Shown here one piece after another: positions 16,727 to 25,351 of a stretch of DNA of 54,986 nucleotides (its first letter is position 1; each line of letters begins with the position of its first letter). The stretch covers positions 1 to 54,986 of the IMG/VR virus record IMGVR_UViG_3300037246_001629; one strand, written 5' to 3'. The notes under the pieces are model-generated. The model did no database searches. It worked only from the letters and a program-made list of their open reading frames with translations, and was not told the origin of the DNA. The position numbers and the translations under genes were made by a program. This stretch comes from a virus.

Positions 16727-19700
16727 TTATACCTCCACTGGATATCCTGCACCACCATGATATCGGTGGCGTGGTTTCAGACCGAATAATACCTGCATTG
16801 TATCCTGCCATTTACTACCATGACCTTCTGTGAAATGTTTTAGTTTATTGGATTCAAACCATTCTCTTGTGAATTGTTTGCTGTATTCATTCATTTTATC
16901 AGCGATCAGCGTTGCTTCGAAACTATGCCATTCCAATGATTCATATTCTCGATGCATGGTCCAATAATCAGGAGCTGTACCCATGTGATCCATGAAATGT
17001 GCAATCTCATGTCTGATAGTTTCTTGAATACTAGTTGGATCTTTTTTGAATAATTCCATATTCAATGCAATTGTTCTACCTGCGAAATCAGAATATCCAA
17101 AAGATCTTGCATTAATTCCAGGAGGATCAAATTCTAGAATTATCTCAGGCATTCTATATTTACCTATATTCAATCTTTCTCTAGCCCATTCGACTTCTCC
17201 ATCAAATAATTTTTTGATTGCTTTTGTATCATTCTCATCAACCATTCTTCTGAGTTCGGTTTTTTTCTCATATTCCTTCATTTTATTATGTTTATAATAT
17301 TTCCAAAGCTCACCATCTTTGCGTATCTTTCCACGTTTGAGGACCTTCAATCGCTCTGAATTCTCATCAACGAATTTCTTACTCTCATCATATTTGCTAA
17401 GTTTATCCTCATAATCTTTCAGATTGTTAACACTTATTGCTAATAATTCGCTGAAGGTTTCAAGACCTTCCTCATCTGTTAATTCTGCAAAATCTGGATC
17501 TATCTCAACCCATGATTTATTCTTTATCACTCGTTCATATGTGGCTATTTCTTTCTTCTCAAATTCAACACGGTTCTCATAAAAATCTTTGTTGTTTGCA
17601 ATAGTTTTTGCTTCCTTCATCTGCGTTCCAAGAACATCGTATTGATCAGCAATATCATAATCTGGATATCTTCTTCGATCTTGATATACCTCAATATCTC
17701 GTTTGAGCGAATTTATCTCAGTCTCAATATCTAGTACTTCATAATCCATATCATACAGCTCTGTTCGCAGTGCTACTATCTGATCTGATATCTCGTCATT
17801 ATTCCATCGATCAGGATCATTTCTTAATTTATTTGCTTGCTTGACTTTCGTTTTTATATCTTTATTTATCTGTTTGACTTTCTTATCCTTGATAGCTATT
17901 TCAACTCTAGTCTCTTTTATCTGACCACGCATATCCTGTTTTACATCGCGTCGGTAATCTGGTAATAATTTTTTAGGTTTTTTTTTGTCATCTGCAACAG
18001 AATCAACAGATCCTGCATCTTTTCCCTGTTCGACTGCTTGCTTCTCCTCAGTGGACATATTCTCAAGTACTTCTTTCGGAATGAATTTACCACCTGCATA
18101 GAATTTACCCTGGATTGTGACACCTCCTTTCGGTGCTCTTAATTGTGCTTTCATCTGTAATTCATCTTCATAAACAATTTCAAGTATTTTGGTTTTTGGC
18201 TTGACTATCGCAGCAGTAACCATTTCCTGTTTTCTCTTATCGAGTACATATTTACGGTGATTACCATCGAGTAAATTATAGTTAATATCCATTATTAGAG
18301 GATCCATCTCTGTTGCTTCTGATAGATAATATATGATTGTTCCCGCACGCACGCGAGGCGATCCGTTCTCAATATCCTCCTCTTTGATCTCAAAATCAGG
18401 ATGTGATTTTATCTCGCTAAGATGTATAATTCTGAACTCAACTAGTTCATAATCATCCTTCCATTCCCAATCAGGATAAGTTTCTAGAAAATCATAAGGT
18501 TCTTTCATTTTCTTAAGTGCAACATCTGGAGTTTTGGGTGCTCCCTGTAATCCATCTGAACTTTTAGGCTGATCGCTAGTTTCAGATCCTTCTTCCAATG
18601 CAGGTACATCCTCATTCATTATCTGATATCCCGCAGCATTCTCCTCTTCAAATAATGCTTTATATGGATCATCTTCGGGCATATCTTTCTTTGCAATTAT
18701 CTGTAAATCATGATTAGAATCGAGTTTATTATCATATCCAAGTCGCAACATTTGTTCAGCATAACCTGCAACTTTTATCTTGTAATCTAGTTCAGCTACT
18801 TTATCCTGTTCCTCATTCGGTGCTAATCTAATTATCCAATCAGTAAGATTAAGTAAGTTTGATATTGGAGTTAGAAAATTACGGTTAATATATTGCTGTG
18901 CTTTGCTTACTGCACGGTTAGTAACGGTGAATTGTAAGCCCTCATTATTAAGACCACCACCTGCGGAAACATCTGCCTGCATGATAGGAGATACACCATA
19001 GAATGCTGACATTCTACCTCTTGCCTCATCACGCGTGGGTATGAATTCCATCTCTCGAGGTGTGGTATCAAATCGAACAAATTCAGGTTTTGCAGTTCCG
19101 TCTGGAGAATAAGGTAATACACCGATAGCGAATGGATCCATCTGTAATTCCTTACGCATTCTTTTTGTTTCTTTCCAAACATCTTCCCAGGATTTCGTAG
19201 TTGGTAATAATAAATATCCTGGAGTTTTATGATAATTCACATCGTCATAGTAATCAGACATATATTTCATCTGATTAGTAGTGAGCGATAATTCATATTG
19301 TAATGTGATTGCGGGGGGATATCCATTCAATGCTGATGGTCTGTGAAGTGATCCATGTAATACCTCATTTGTGATATATCTTTGGATTATAGTCTGCGTA
19401 CCTGGATGATATCGTACTGCAATAACAGGATATAGTATATTACCGCATCCATCAACATCGCAGAATGTTCCTGGCTCTTTTGCTATATGACCTCTATGCT
19501 CAACGCATGTCCATTCATATTTACCTATTTTATTAAATTTATCAACAGACCATGCCATATTTGCAGGATGAATAACCCATAATTCCTGCGGTGTTGTTGC
19601 CATAATATAGCCTTTATTGAGTATATATTCATTCTCAATCACCCACCAGCCATCATCCACGATATCAGTGAATTCAAGCGTCATCTCAATGAGATCAAAC

Positions 19701-20239
19701 AGATTCTGACGGTTATTATTTACTTTGAAATCTTCCTCAATCCATGATTCTGCGAATTCTTTCTCCTTCTCATCAGGCAGAATGAAAGCAATATCTTCCT
19801 CAGTATTACCGCAGTTATCGCATTCTTCCATGATCTGATCATAATCAATCTCACATGCTGGACATTTGCTTGCAAATACTGATACTAATTCGAGGCCATT
19901 ACGCGTCAGTTCCTGCTTTCTTGCCTGTAACATAGGTCGCGAGGTTGAATTACCAAGCATATTATTAATAAAGAAATCATATGCTTCAGGTGGAAATGTA
20001 ATTACCTCGCCACCGCTTGTACTGTATGTCTGTCGGTAGCTTATAGGATTTATCAGCGTCTGCGTTTTCTGCTGCATATCAATGAGATCGAGGATCTGTG
20101 ATGATAGCGAACTTTTTCGGGCTACGCTCTGCTCTAATTCTATTATTCTATTGTTATTAGCTATAAGATGATTGTCTAATTGACTTCCACCAAAAAAGCG
20201 TGTTAATCTACCTCGGAATCCTTTATTGATGACAGACAT
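16727..20239 (-). CDS. giant portal protein fused to ParB/Srx-like and SprT-like metalloprotease domains
   Basis: 1170 residues, over twice the usual portal size. Residues ~1-530 are the portal: Zn-ribbon insertions (CPACEIDYDQIMEECDNCG near 125; a second C/H patch near 255) and the classic 'RMSAFYGVSPIMQADVSAGG'-'GLNNEGLQF' region. Residues ~600-690 hold a ParB/sulfiredoxin-like motif, 'DINYNLLDGNHRKYVLDKR'. A 'GGVTIQGKFYAGGKFIP' element follows, then a long coiled coil (~760-1000). The C-terminus is a zincin: 'RHEIAHFMDH' (HExxH) near 1080 and 'GHGSKWQDTMQVLFG' near 1150, the HExxH...HGxxW order of SprT-like proteases. Together they could combine DNA gating with processing or an injected effector (inference). 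Confidence 0.85.
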   Translation of the reverse strand: MSVINKGFRGRLTRFFGGSQLDNHLIANNNRIIELEQSVARKSSLSSQILDLIDMQQKTQTLINPISYRQTYSTSGGEVITFPPEAYDFFINNMLGNSTSRPMLQARKQELTRNGLELVSVFASKCPACEIDYDQIMEECDNCGNTEEDIAFILPDEKEKEFAESWIEEDFKVNNNRQNLFDLIEMTLEFTDIVDDGWWVIENEYILNKGYIMATTPQELWVIHPANMAWSVDKFNKIGKYEWTCVEHRGHIAKEPGTFCDVDGCGNILYPVIAVRYHPGTQTIIQRYITNEVLHGSLHRPSALNGYPPAITLQYELSLTTNQMKYMSDYYDDVNYHKTPGYLLLPTTKSWEDVWKETKRMRKELQMDPFAIGVLPYSPDGTAKPEFVRFDTTPREMEFIPTRDEARGRMSAFYGVSPIMQADVSAGGGLNNEGLQFTVTNRAVSKAQQYINRNFLTPISNLLNLTDWIIRLAPNEEQDKVAELDYKIKVAGYAEQMLRLGYDNKLDSNHDLQIIAKKDMPEDDPYKALFEEENAAGYQIMNEDVPALEEGSETSDQPKSSDGLQGAPKTPDVALKKMKEPYDFLETYPDWEWKDDYELVEFRIIHLSEIKSHPDFEIKEEDIENGSPRVRAGTIIYYLSEATEMDPLIMDINYNLLDGNHRKYVLDKRKQEMVTAAIVKPKTKILEIVYEDELQMKAQLRAPKGGVTIQGKFYAGGKFIPKEVLENMSTEEKQAVEQGKDAGSVDSVADDKKKPKKLLPDYRRDVKQDMRGQIKETRVEIAIKDKKVKQINKDIKTKVKQANKLRNDPDRWNNDEISDQIVALRTELYDMDYEVLDIETEINSLKRDIEVYQDRRRYPDYDIADQYDVLGTQMKEAKTIANNKDFYENRVEFEKKEIATYERVIKNKSWVEIDPDFAELTDEEGLETFSELLAISVNNLKDYEDKLSKYDESKKFVDENSERLKVLKRGKIRKDGELWKYYKHNKMKEYEKKTELRRMVDENDTKAIKKLFDGEVEWARERLNIGKYRMPEIILEFDPPGINARSFGYSDFAGRTIALNMELFKKDPTSIQETIRHEIAHFMDHMGTAPDYWTMHREYESLEWHSFEATLIADKMNEYSKQFTREWFESNKLKHFTEGHGSKWQDTMQVLFGLKPRHRYHGGAGYPVEV

Positions 20240-20299
20240 TATTCAAAAGTAATATGCGGGGCGATATATAACTACGGATAATTTACCGTTTCCAACGGA

Positions 20300-22141
20300 T
20301 CAATGTCTATATCTTCTCGACTTGGCAAGCTTTTTCTTGCGTTGTCTTTCTATTCGTTCCATTGCAGGATCATCGAGTTCTGTATTTGTACCATATCCAT
20401 ACTGCCCTCTCTGGAAATGATCTCTAGCAATTCTGGACATCCACCAGGCGATTGTTGTATCATCATTCTTTGCTTTTGATTTATATTCCATCTTATCAAT
20501 CTGTAATTGCCATCCTTTGAGTTCATGCACAAATTTAGACATCTCATCAACACTGTATGAATTTCCCCATGGAATAATAAATCTGTTATCTCGGAAAGGT
20601 TTATCCAGTCCTGGGATCCCGATTACTGCCTGATGTTTTTCACCTCCTGTATTATATTCTTTAACATGCCGACCTGCTTTTCTGAGCGTATTACCGAACA
20701 TACGTTGGAACCCTACTTCCTCAGCAACTGTATAGCTGAGATAATCCTGCCATTCATCCATCACGGATAATAATTTGTACTCGATATAATCCTCTACCTC
20801 TCCTTTTTTACCGAAATCCTCTGATTTACCGTAGTTAAGATCTGCACCCTGAAATCGGATCATATCAAGTGGAATCTCCCATCCCTCTTTTGTGAATTCT
20901 GTCAGGAAGAATACATTGTAATCTGCTGATTTGGATATGGATATTGCAAAATCAATACCGAGCGTTACTATGGATCCCTCAGCAGGAGTTCTTCGTAGTT
21001 TGTAATCCTTTCCGCGTTCTTTTGCACGCTCAATCCAATCATGACGGAATAATGCAAGCTGTTCATTTATTGTTTTCAATAAATATTCCTTATCATAGAA
21101 TAATTTTCCCAGAATATCAAACTGCTCAAGATGATAAGATATTGGTCGTTTGCGTTCCCACAGTACGCGAGGTTTTGGTAATTTTATTCGCCGAATGATT
21201 AATTCAATCATTTTCTGTGTTACATTGAATTCTCCATTTTTAATCATCTCATCCTCAATAGCGTAGAATTCTCCGCTCTCAATCATCTGTGATTTGATAT
21301 CAATAAACTCATCTGCATAATCATCCCAGATAGGAATATCATCTGCAATAATACCTGTGTATTCTCCACCACGGAATAATCCTTTTGCTATCTCTCCATT
21401 CCTGATTTTATCAAGTGGATCGCCCTCCTCAACAACAGTTCCGATATATAGTATCTGTGCATTCTTACCCTCGAGGTTAGGTGTACGCGTACCAAATATC
21501 GCAGATCTCAGAATATTCTCAGCAGTTGCAATACTCATACTCATTCGCTCATTTATAATATCATCAAGCGTGATACGGTCTGTATGTTTCATACGTATAG
21601 ATCCACCCATGGACCGCCCGACAGATGCAGATGAGTTATGTTTACCATTTGGCATAACTCCCTTTAGTGCAATATTAGCTTTTGAACTAGTTGCAAAATC
21701 CAGTCCAAGGTCCAGATTCTCACTTACATGTACCAGCATGCCTTTGAGGCCACCGTTACCGTCAAGACCTGTATGCCATTCAATCGCCTGTTCTTTGGAA
21801 TATGATACCTGAAGATTGGTGAATGATCGTTTTTTACCTATCATTGGATATCGTGTCATATCATAGGCATTTGCTGTTTGTGTCCATGTGGTTTTGAGAT
21901 GTCCACGTGAACATGCCTCATATATACTATTATAAGTTTTAATATGATAATTCCATTTGCCATGTAAGTGAGAATCATGTTTCAGACATAAGCTAGGATC
22001 CATACACGTCTGCATATCATTACCCATGACATGCCATTGGAAATAAGGAAGCGATGAAAATGCGAATTCACGGTGTGCAGTCAGTGCAGATCCTGATATC
22101 GGCTCTTTGATGAGTGCAGGTGCAGGTGGTTCATACACCAT
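20300..22141 (-). CDS. terL: terminase large subunit
   Basis: 613 residues. The ATPase half has a deviant P-loop 'ACSRGHLKTT' (~76-85), as in many archaeal virus terminases, and a Walker-B-like 'ITLDDI' near 190. The nuclease half shows the RNase-H-like acidic set: 'GIDFAIS...ADY' (~390), 'VAEEVGF' (~470) and a C-terminal 'DTTIAWWMSRIARD' (~565). It packages DNA into the prohead and cuts it. First gene of the late block, divergent from the TFB-like gene; a recognisable small subunit is not adjacent. Confidence 0.93.
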   Translation of the reverse strand: MVYEPPAPALIKEPISGSALTAHREFAFSSLPYFQWHVMGNDMQTCMDPSLCLKHDSHLHGKWNYHIKTYNSIYEACSRGHLKTTWTQTANAYDMTRYPMIGKKRSFTNLQVSYSKEQAIEWHTGLDGNGGLKGMLVHVSENLDLGLDFATSSKANIALKGVMPNGKHNSSASVGRSMGGSIRMKHTDRITLDDIINERMSMSIATAENILRSAIFGTRTPNLEGKNAQILYIGTVVEEGDPLDKIRNGEIAKGLFRGGEYTGIIADDIPIWDDYADEFIDIKSQMIESGEFYAIEDEMIKNGEFNVTQKMIELIIRRIKLPKPRVLWERKRPISYHLEQFDILGKLFYDKEYLLKTINEQLALFRHDWIERAKERGKDYKLRRTPAEGSIVTLGIDFAISISKSADYNVFFLTEFTKEGWEIPLDMIRFQGADLNYGKSEDFGKKGEVEDYIEYKLLSVMDEWQDYLSYTVAEEVGFQRMFGNTLRKAGRHVKEYNTGGEKHQAVIGIPGLDKPFRDNRFIIPWGNSYSVDEMSKFVHELKGWQLQIDKMEYKSKAKNDDTTIAWWMSRIARDHFQRGQYGYGTNTELDDPAMERIERQRKKKLAKSRRYRH

Positions 22142-22238
22142 ATATGTAGATTAGATTTATAATTCTAAAAGCAATTTAAACAAAATTATATTTTAGTTTA
22201 ATTTAGTATTTAATAGCATAGAATTATATTTAATATAT
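22142..22238. promoter_or_regulatory. divergent late/early promoter region
   Basis: Very AT-rich 97-base gap between two divergent starts. On the minus side a TTTAAATTG-type box lies ~30 bases before the terminase ATG; on the plus side TATTTAATA (22207-22215) lies ~25-30 bases before ATG 22239. Both fit leaderless or short-leader archaeal promoters. Confidence 0.5.
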
Positions 22239-23117
22239 ATGATGGAAATTAACCGTTTAAATTGCATAAATTGTAAAAAAACAGATGTGCGATATACAGT
22301 GCAGTTTATTATCTGTAATCGATGCGGTGAATGTCTGGACAGGATCTATGAGACAGATCTGTATGAACCGAGTTTCAAGGAGGTAAGCGAGTTCAGCCAA
22401 CCATTATTGCAGGATAATCTGAAATCAGTTACAGTGATTGAGAATCTATTATCCTGGTCTAAGCTAGATATAACGCTCAGGACCAAACAACAACTGATAG
22501 CATATACTAGTATATTGAAAGAACAATTGAGAATAAATAGTATAACTTATCCGAGCGAATATTTTCTAGCAGGTTGTATTGTGTTTTCGAGGAAATTTGA
22601 TATAGATGCAAATATAGCATTAGAGCATCTGAGTTCTGATTATACAAAGAAGCATGGTGAGATGATCAGAATTGCATCTGAAATTGAGCAGAGCATCAGT
22701 GCTAATAGTAAAAATACAATTGAAAATCTCATACTATATGATACAACTGAATTAAATAATGAAACAATTGATTATATTGATCGGTATCTAGATGATTACT
22801 GGAAGATCAAAATAAATCAGGTATTGAAGATTCAGAAAAATGGTAAATTAAAAACTGAGAGAGAAATTTTAAGGAAAGCAAAAGTATCAGCAAGCAGTTA
22901 TTACAGAGCAAAGAAAAGAATTATGGATGGACCAACTAAGAAGAAATCGAGATCTATAATAACTGATGAGATAGGAGAGCGGATTAAACGGTTTCATGCG
23001 AAAGGATTTGTTGTGAGAGATATTCAGGTTGAACTTGCTATTGAAACACGATTGGAGGGAAATATGATTAATATCCATTTCAATACTATTGCAAGATATC
23101 TGAGTGATGTTAGATAG
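22239..23117 (+). CDS. TFB-like (archaeal TFIIB-like) transcription factor with extra HTH regions
   Basis: 292 residues (ATG 22239 or 22242). The N-terminus has a Zn-ribbon: C9-x2-C12...C26-x2-C29. A helical stretch (~75-165; 'TYPSEYFLAGCIVFSRKFDI') resembles a cyclin-like fold of TFB. The C-terminal third holds two helix-turn-helix-like segments: 'EREILRKAKVSASSYYRAKK' and a final segment ending 'IHFNTIARYLSDVR'. The protein could redirect host RNA polymerase to viral promoters. The Zn-ribbon and HTHs are visible; the cyclin fold is inferred. A transposase-like or resolvase-type regulator is the alternative. Confidence 0.6.
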   Translation: MMEINRLNCINCKKTDVRYTVQFIICNRCGECLDRIYETDLYEPSFKEVSEFSQPLLQDNLKSVTVIENLLSWSKLDITLRTKQQLIAYTSILKEQLRINSITYPSEYFLAGCIVFSRKFDIDANIALEHLSSDYTKKHGEMIRIASEIEQSISANSKNTIENLILYDTTELNNETIDYIDRYLDDYWKIKINQVLKIQKNGKLKTEREILRKAKVSASSYYRAKKRIMDGPTKKKSRSIITDEIGERIKRFHAKGFVVRDIQVELAIETRLEGNMINIHFNTIARYLSDVR

Positions 23118-23227
23118 CGATTACCAATCGCTGTCGCGTTGGAATGTGCCTCGGTACTGTAATATGATTATCCATACAAGTATTATTCAGCGAATATTTA
23201 ATGTAAATTTATTAGTGAATAATCATC

Positions 23228-23260
23228 AGTGTACTGACAAAGTGTACTAATACTTATATA
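23228..23260 (+). promoter_or_regulatory. paired operator half-sites plus TATA box
   Basis: AGTGTACT at 23228-23235 and again at 23241-23248 (5-base gap), then 4 bases and CTTATATA at 23253-23260. The same layout, with AGTACACT/AGTATACT and TTTATATA, occurs at 45591-45623. The first half-site there is the reverse complement of the one here. Confidence 0.6.
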
Positions 23261-23294
23261 TCACCAATCAATGTATATTATTGTGACACCTACA

Positions 23295-23480
23295 ATGAAC
23301 ACCGAGAATAAACTAAAGGAATATCTAACTGAACTCAAAATAGAGGAAAAAGTAACACAAGACAAAGTAAACAATCCAGTATGGCATCCAGGTAAAAGCG
23401 AATTAATATTAGCAATGAATGAAGGAAAATTGGTACATATTAAAAGAGTAATCGGGAAGTTAGAAAAAATACTAAAGTAG
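23295..23480 (+). CDS. small charged early protein
   Basis: 61 residues from ATG 23295 (MNTENKLKEYLTELK...). An in-frame ATG at 23271 is too close to the TATA box. Helical, Lys/Glu-rich. Its leader and first codons (TTGTGACA..TACAATGAACAC) recur before the gene at 50166, so both may be regulated alike. Function unknown. Confidence 0.6.
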   Translation: MNTENKLKEYLTELKIEEKVTQDKVNNPVWHPGKSELILAMNEGKLVHIKRVIGKLEKILK

Positions 23481-23487
23481 TTTCCTA

Positions 23488-23553
23488 GGGCTTAGTGTGG
23501 GTGCAATTCCCATAATACTAATGGTGGCGATCTTAAACGCGAGGAATTATAGA
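23488..23553 (+). promoter_or_regulatory. structured leader, copy A
   Basis: Conserved with copy B (23770-23842): TTA.TGTGGGT-4-TTCCCATA.TACT.AT, TGGCGA, ACGC and a GGA ribosome site just before the ATG. TGGG pairs CCCA around a 7-base loop, and TTAGT can pair ACTAA outside it. Looks like a cis-acting mRNA element controlling translation. Confidence 0.55.
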
Positions 23554-23775
23554 ATGGCAATGTTTGAACCAATAAAAATCAAATCAGAATCAGGAAAAGA
23601 ATACAATGGATATTTCTGCACTGGATGCGAGACTAATATCTTCCAGTCACAGCAAGCAGATCATAGAGGTACATGCCATAAAGATATTCCTGTAAGGAAA
23701 AAGAAGAGTTCTTATTTTTGCAGAGAATGTAATGAATTCAGATCAGCAGAGCATGTATATGTGCATAACGGATAG
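23554..23775 (+). CDS. small zinc-finger protein
   Basis: 73 residues from ATG 23554, preceded by GAGGA. Two metal-ligand pairs: 'YFCTGCETN' with 'DHRGTCHKD', and 'YFCRECNEF' with 'HVYVH', so one or two Zn fingers of CxxC...HxxxxC/H type. Preceded by structured leader A; the 3' end overlaps leader B. Unknown role, plausibly nucleic-acid or protein binding. Confidence 0.7.
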   Translation: MAMFEPIKIKSESGKEYNGYFCTGCETNIFQSQQADHRGTCHKDIPVRKKKSSYFCRECNEFRSAEHVYVHNG

Positions 23776-23842
23776 TACAATGGTTTATGTGGGTTCGGTT
23801 CCCATAGTACTGATACTGGCGAGTTACGCAGGAGACAAAACA
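23770..23842 (+). promoter_or_regulatory. structured leader, copy B
   Basis: Second copy of the leader. Core GTGGGTTCGGTTCCCATAG, then TACTGAT..TGGCGA, ACGC and AGGAGA before ATG 23843. AGTAC (23774-23778) can pair with GTACT downstream of the core hairpin. The core resembles a tRNA T-arm but no full tRNA is present. Confidence 0.55.
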
Positions 23843-24331
23843 ATGATAGAAATAACTAGAATAAACAGAACCACAGTGTATAATGTTAATAATGAAGCTC
23901 ATCCATATTATGCAGAGACAATTGCTATTGCTAAAGAAGGTGAAAAGGTGAAAAAATATATGGTAATACTTGATTATATGGAAGATGGATCTGTACGCGG
24001 TATTAGTGAACTTGTTCAGATCATGGCATCTAGATTCCAAAAAAGTTTGTTTGAGGTTCCAAAACATTACATCAATCAAATTAATTATGACCAGGATAAA
24101 TATACATTCGGTGAGATCAATGAATATCCAGATAAAGATGTATTGGATTGTTGGCTCAAAACTTGCAAAGCAAAAACAATTACTTGGACCAGAGATAAAG
24201 ATGCAATGACATTAGATGGGATCTGTTCTACATGTACATTTGTGTATATGGTAGGTGGAACTATTAGTGAACCTGGTATGACATGCAGCAAAGAACAATA
24301 TGAAAAAATTAAAAGTATAAATAAACAATAA
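23843..24331 (+). CDS. unknown protein with Cys patch
   Basis: 162 residues from ATG 23843 (AGGAGA upstream). The N-terminal half is beta-rich ('EITRINRTTVYNVNNEAH', 'KKYMVILDYMEDGSV'); the C-terminal half has 'LDCWLKTCKAK', 'GICSTCTF' and 'GMTCSKEQ', possibly a zinc site. Controlled by leader B. No family recognised. Confidence 0.65.
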   Translation: MIEITRINRTTVYNVNNEAHPYYAETIAIAKEGEKVKKYMVILDYMEDGSVRGISELVQIMASRFQKSLFEVPKHYINQINYDQDKYTFGEINEYPDKDVLDCWLKTCKAKTITWTRDKDAMTLDGICSTCTFVYMVGGTISEPGMTCSKEQYEKIKSINKQ

Positions 24332-24355
24332 AGTCTAAATCAATTAATATAATCA
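24332..24355 (+). repeat. 24-bp direct repeat, copy 1 (promoter-like)
   Basis: Begins AGTCTAAATCAATTAATA and is identical over 24 bases to 24573-24596. It lies ~20 bases before ATG 24376. The AT-rich AATTAATATAAT core can serve as a TATA element. Confidence 0.65.
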
Positions 24356-24375
24356 ATTTAGTTATTTATTATAAT

Positions 24376-24549
24376 ATGAAAAATCCTTTTAAGAGGGAAA
24401 AACCACCTTCACAAATTGAATTAGATAATAAAAATAAAGAAATAAAACTTCTCAAAGATGAATTAGTCTATGAGGAAAGAAGATATAAACTATTATCATG
24501 GGAAATGTCAGTACAGAAAAAAGAAGAATGGAGATCGTTTTATGAGTGA
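24376..24549 (+). CDS. 57-residue coiled-coil protein
   Basis: Starts MKNPFKREKPPSQIELD, then an almost continuous charged helix with heptad spacing to the end (...KKEEWRSFYE). Lies between the two copies of the 24-bp repeat. Function unknown. Confidence 0.55.
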   Translation: MKNPFKREKPPSQIELDNKNKEIKLLKDELVYEERRYKLLSWEMSVQKKEEWRSFYE

Positions 24550-24572
24550 ATATCGGGAAATCCAAGAGAAAT

Positions 24573-24596
24573 AGTCTAAATCAATTAATATAATCA
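24573..24596 (+). repeat. 24-bp direct repeat, copy 2 (promoter-like)
   Basis: Second exact copy of the repeat. Instead of a coding gene it precedes a structured, U-terminated RNA, so the repeat is best read as a shared promoter/operator. Confidence 0.65.
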
Positions 24597-24609
24597 GAAT
24601 ACAATAATA

Positions 24610-24749
24610 ATATGCAGTCAGGATAATTCCAATAGGTCAGATCAACCAGCTTGGCAACGAGTATAGTTATCCTTTCCGCACGATCACGTTAGCAGGCCTC
24701 GTGCACAGATATCTGAGGATATCGATATAGAGGCGTGATCACTTTTTTT
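24610..24749 (+). ncRNA. structured non-coding RNA with T-run end
   Basis: Two folded domains in a locally G+C-richer stretch with no ORF. Domain 1: AGGATAA (24620-24626) pairs TTATCCT (24667-24673). Domain 2 is nested: GATCAC (24682) with GTGATC (24735), GCCTC (24696) with GAGGC (24730), and GATATC (24708) with GATATC (24718) around a TGAG loop. It ends at once in seven T (24743-24749), a typical archaeal terminator. Preceded by repeat copy 2. Not a tRNA; no known class recognised. Confidence 0.65.
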
Positions 24750-24809
24750 ATATTTTTACAAAATGATATAAATCTATTAATATATTGGATTCAAGTATTT
24801 ACTAGTAAC

Positions 24810-25076
24810 ATGAAATTCGAAGAAATTTTAATGGAATTGAAAGATGATACGAACGATGATGTGAAAGCATATCGTAAGGGCTGGAATGGAATTGAAGCTG
24901 GAATTGATATGTATATATATCTAGTAAGAGGTGCAGAGATAGATGCAGGTCGTAATGGAATACTTAGTCCTGATCCATTCTTTATATTCCATCATTCAAA
25001 AAATGATACCGATAATATCTGGATACCTTCTATATGGGACATAATGGTAGAAGATTGGGAAATCCGCAAAAATTAA
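24810..25076 (+). CDS. Tad2-like (DUF2829) protein, stand-alone
   Basis: 88 residues from ATG 24810; an upstream in-frame start would add hydrophobic residues over the promoter. Full-length DUF2829 pattern: 'MKFEEILMELKD' helix, 'AYRKGWNG', beta region 'DMYIYLVRG', then 'DPFFIFHHS...IWIPSIWDI' and 'MVEDWEI'. Size and order match bacterial Tad2, which sequesters gcADPR signals of Thoeris immunity. In an archaeal virus it may bind the same or related cyclic nucleotides (inference). Confidence 0.78.
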   Translation: MKFEEILMELKDDTNDDVKAYRKGWNGIEAGIDMYIYLVRGAEIDAGRNGILSPDPFFIFHHSKNDTDNIWIPSIWDIMVEDWEIRKN

Positions 25077-25092
25077 AAGTGCTGAAATAAAT

Positions 25093-25266
25093 ATGATATT
25101 AGACCATATTCATAAAATGATACAAATCAAAAATACCACTATACCTTTTGAAGATAGAGAATTCGAATATGAACAATTTCATTGTGTGACAACTGATTGT
25201 GATTATCATGAATTTAAATATCTCAGGCATGATGAAGTAAAAAATAAATTAAAAGTGAACAGCTAG
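25093..25266 (+). CDS. 57-residue hypothetical protein
   Basis: Begins MILDHIHKMIQIKN; contains 'FHCVTTDCDYHEF', a possible CxxxxC/H metal site, and a Lys-rich end. Follows the Tad2-like gene by 16 bases, weak ribosome site. Function unknown. Confidence 0.5.
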   Translation: MILDHIHKMIQIKNTTIPFEDREFEYEQFHCVTTDCDYHEFKYLRHDEVKNKLKVNS

Positions 25267-25351
25267 TAAATACCTGAAATTCCCACCGATAGAAAATTGA
25301 TTTAATAGTTTGACACGTTATAGATGCAATGTTCACTTTTTAGTTACCCTA

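Noticed and set aside
22239-23117. IS-type transposase
   Set aside because: No DDE triad or flanking inverted repeats were seen; the Zn-ribbon at the extreme N-terminus and position by the late promoter fit a TFB-like regulator better, though not conclusively.
23770-23815. tRNA gene suggested by a T-arm-like GTGGGTTCGGTTCCCAT
   Set aside because: No D-arm, anticodon arm or 7-bp acceptor can be built around it; better explained as a leader element shared with 23488-23553.
23738-24079. Minus-strand ORF over the 162-residue gene
   Set aside because: No start signal, composition of an antisense shadow, and it would overlap a leader-controlled gene.
24620-24673. tRNA suggested by 7-bp AGGATAA/TTATCCT acceptor-like stem
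   Set aside because: The enclosed ~40 bases lack D- and T-arm consensus and are too short for a normal tRNA.
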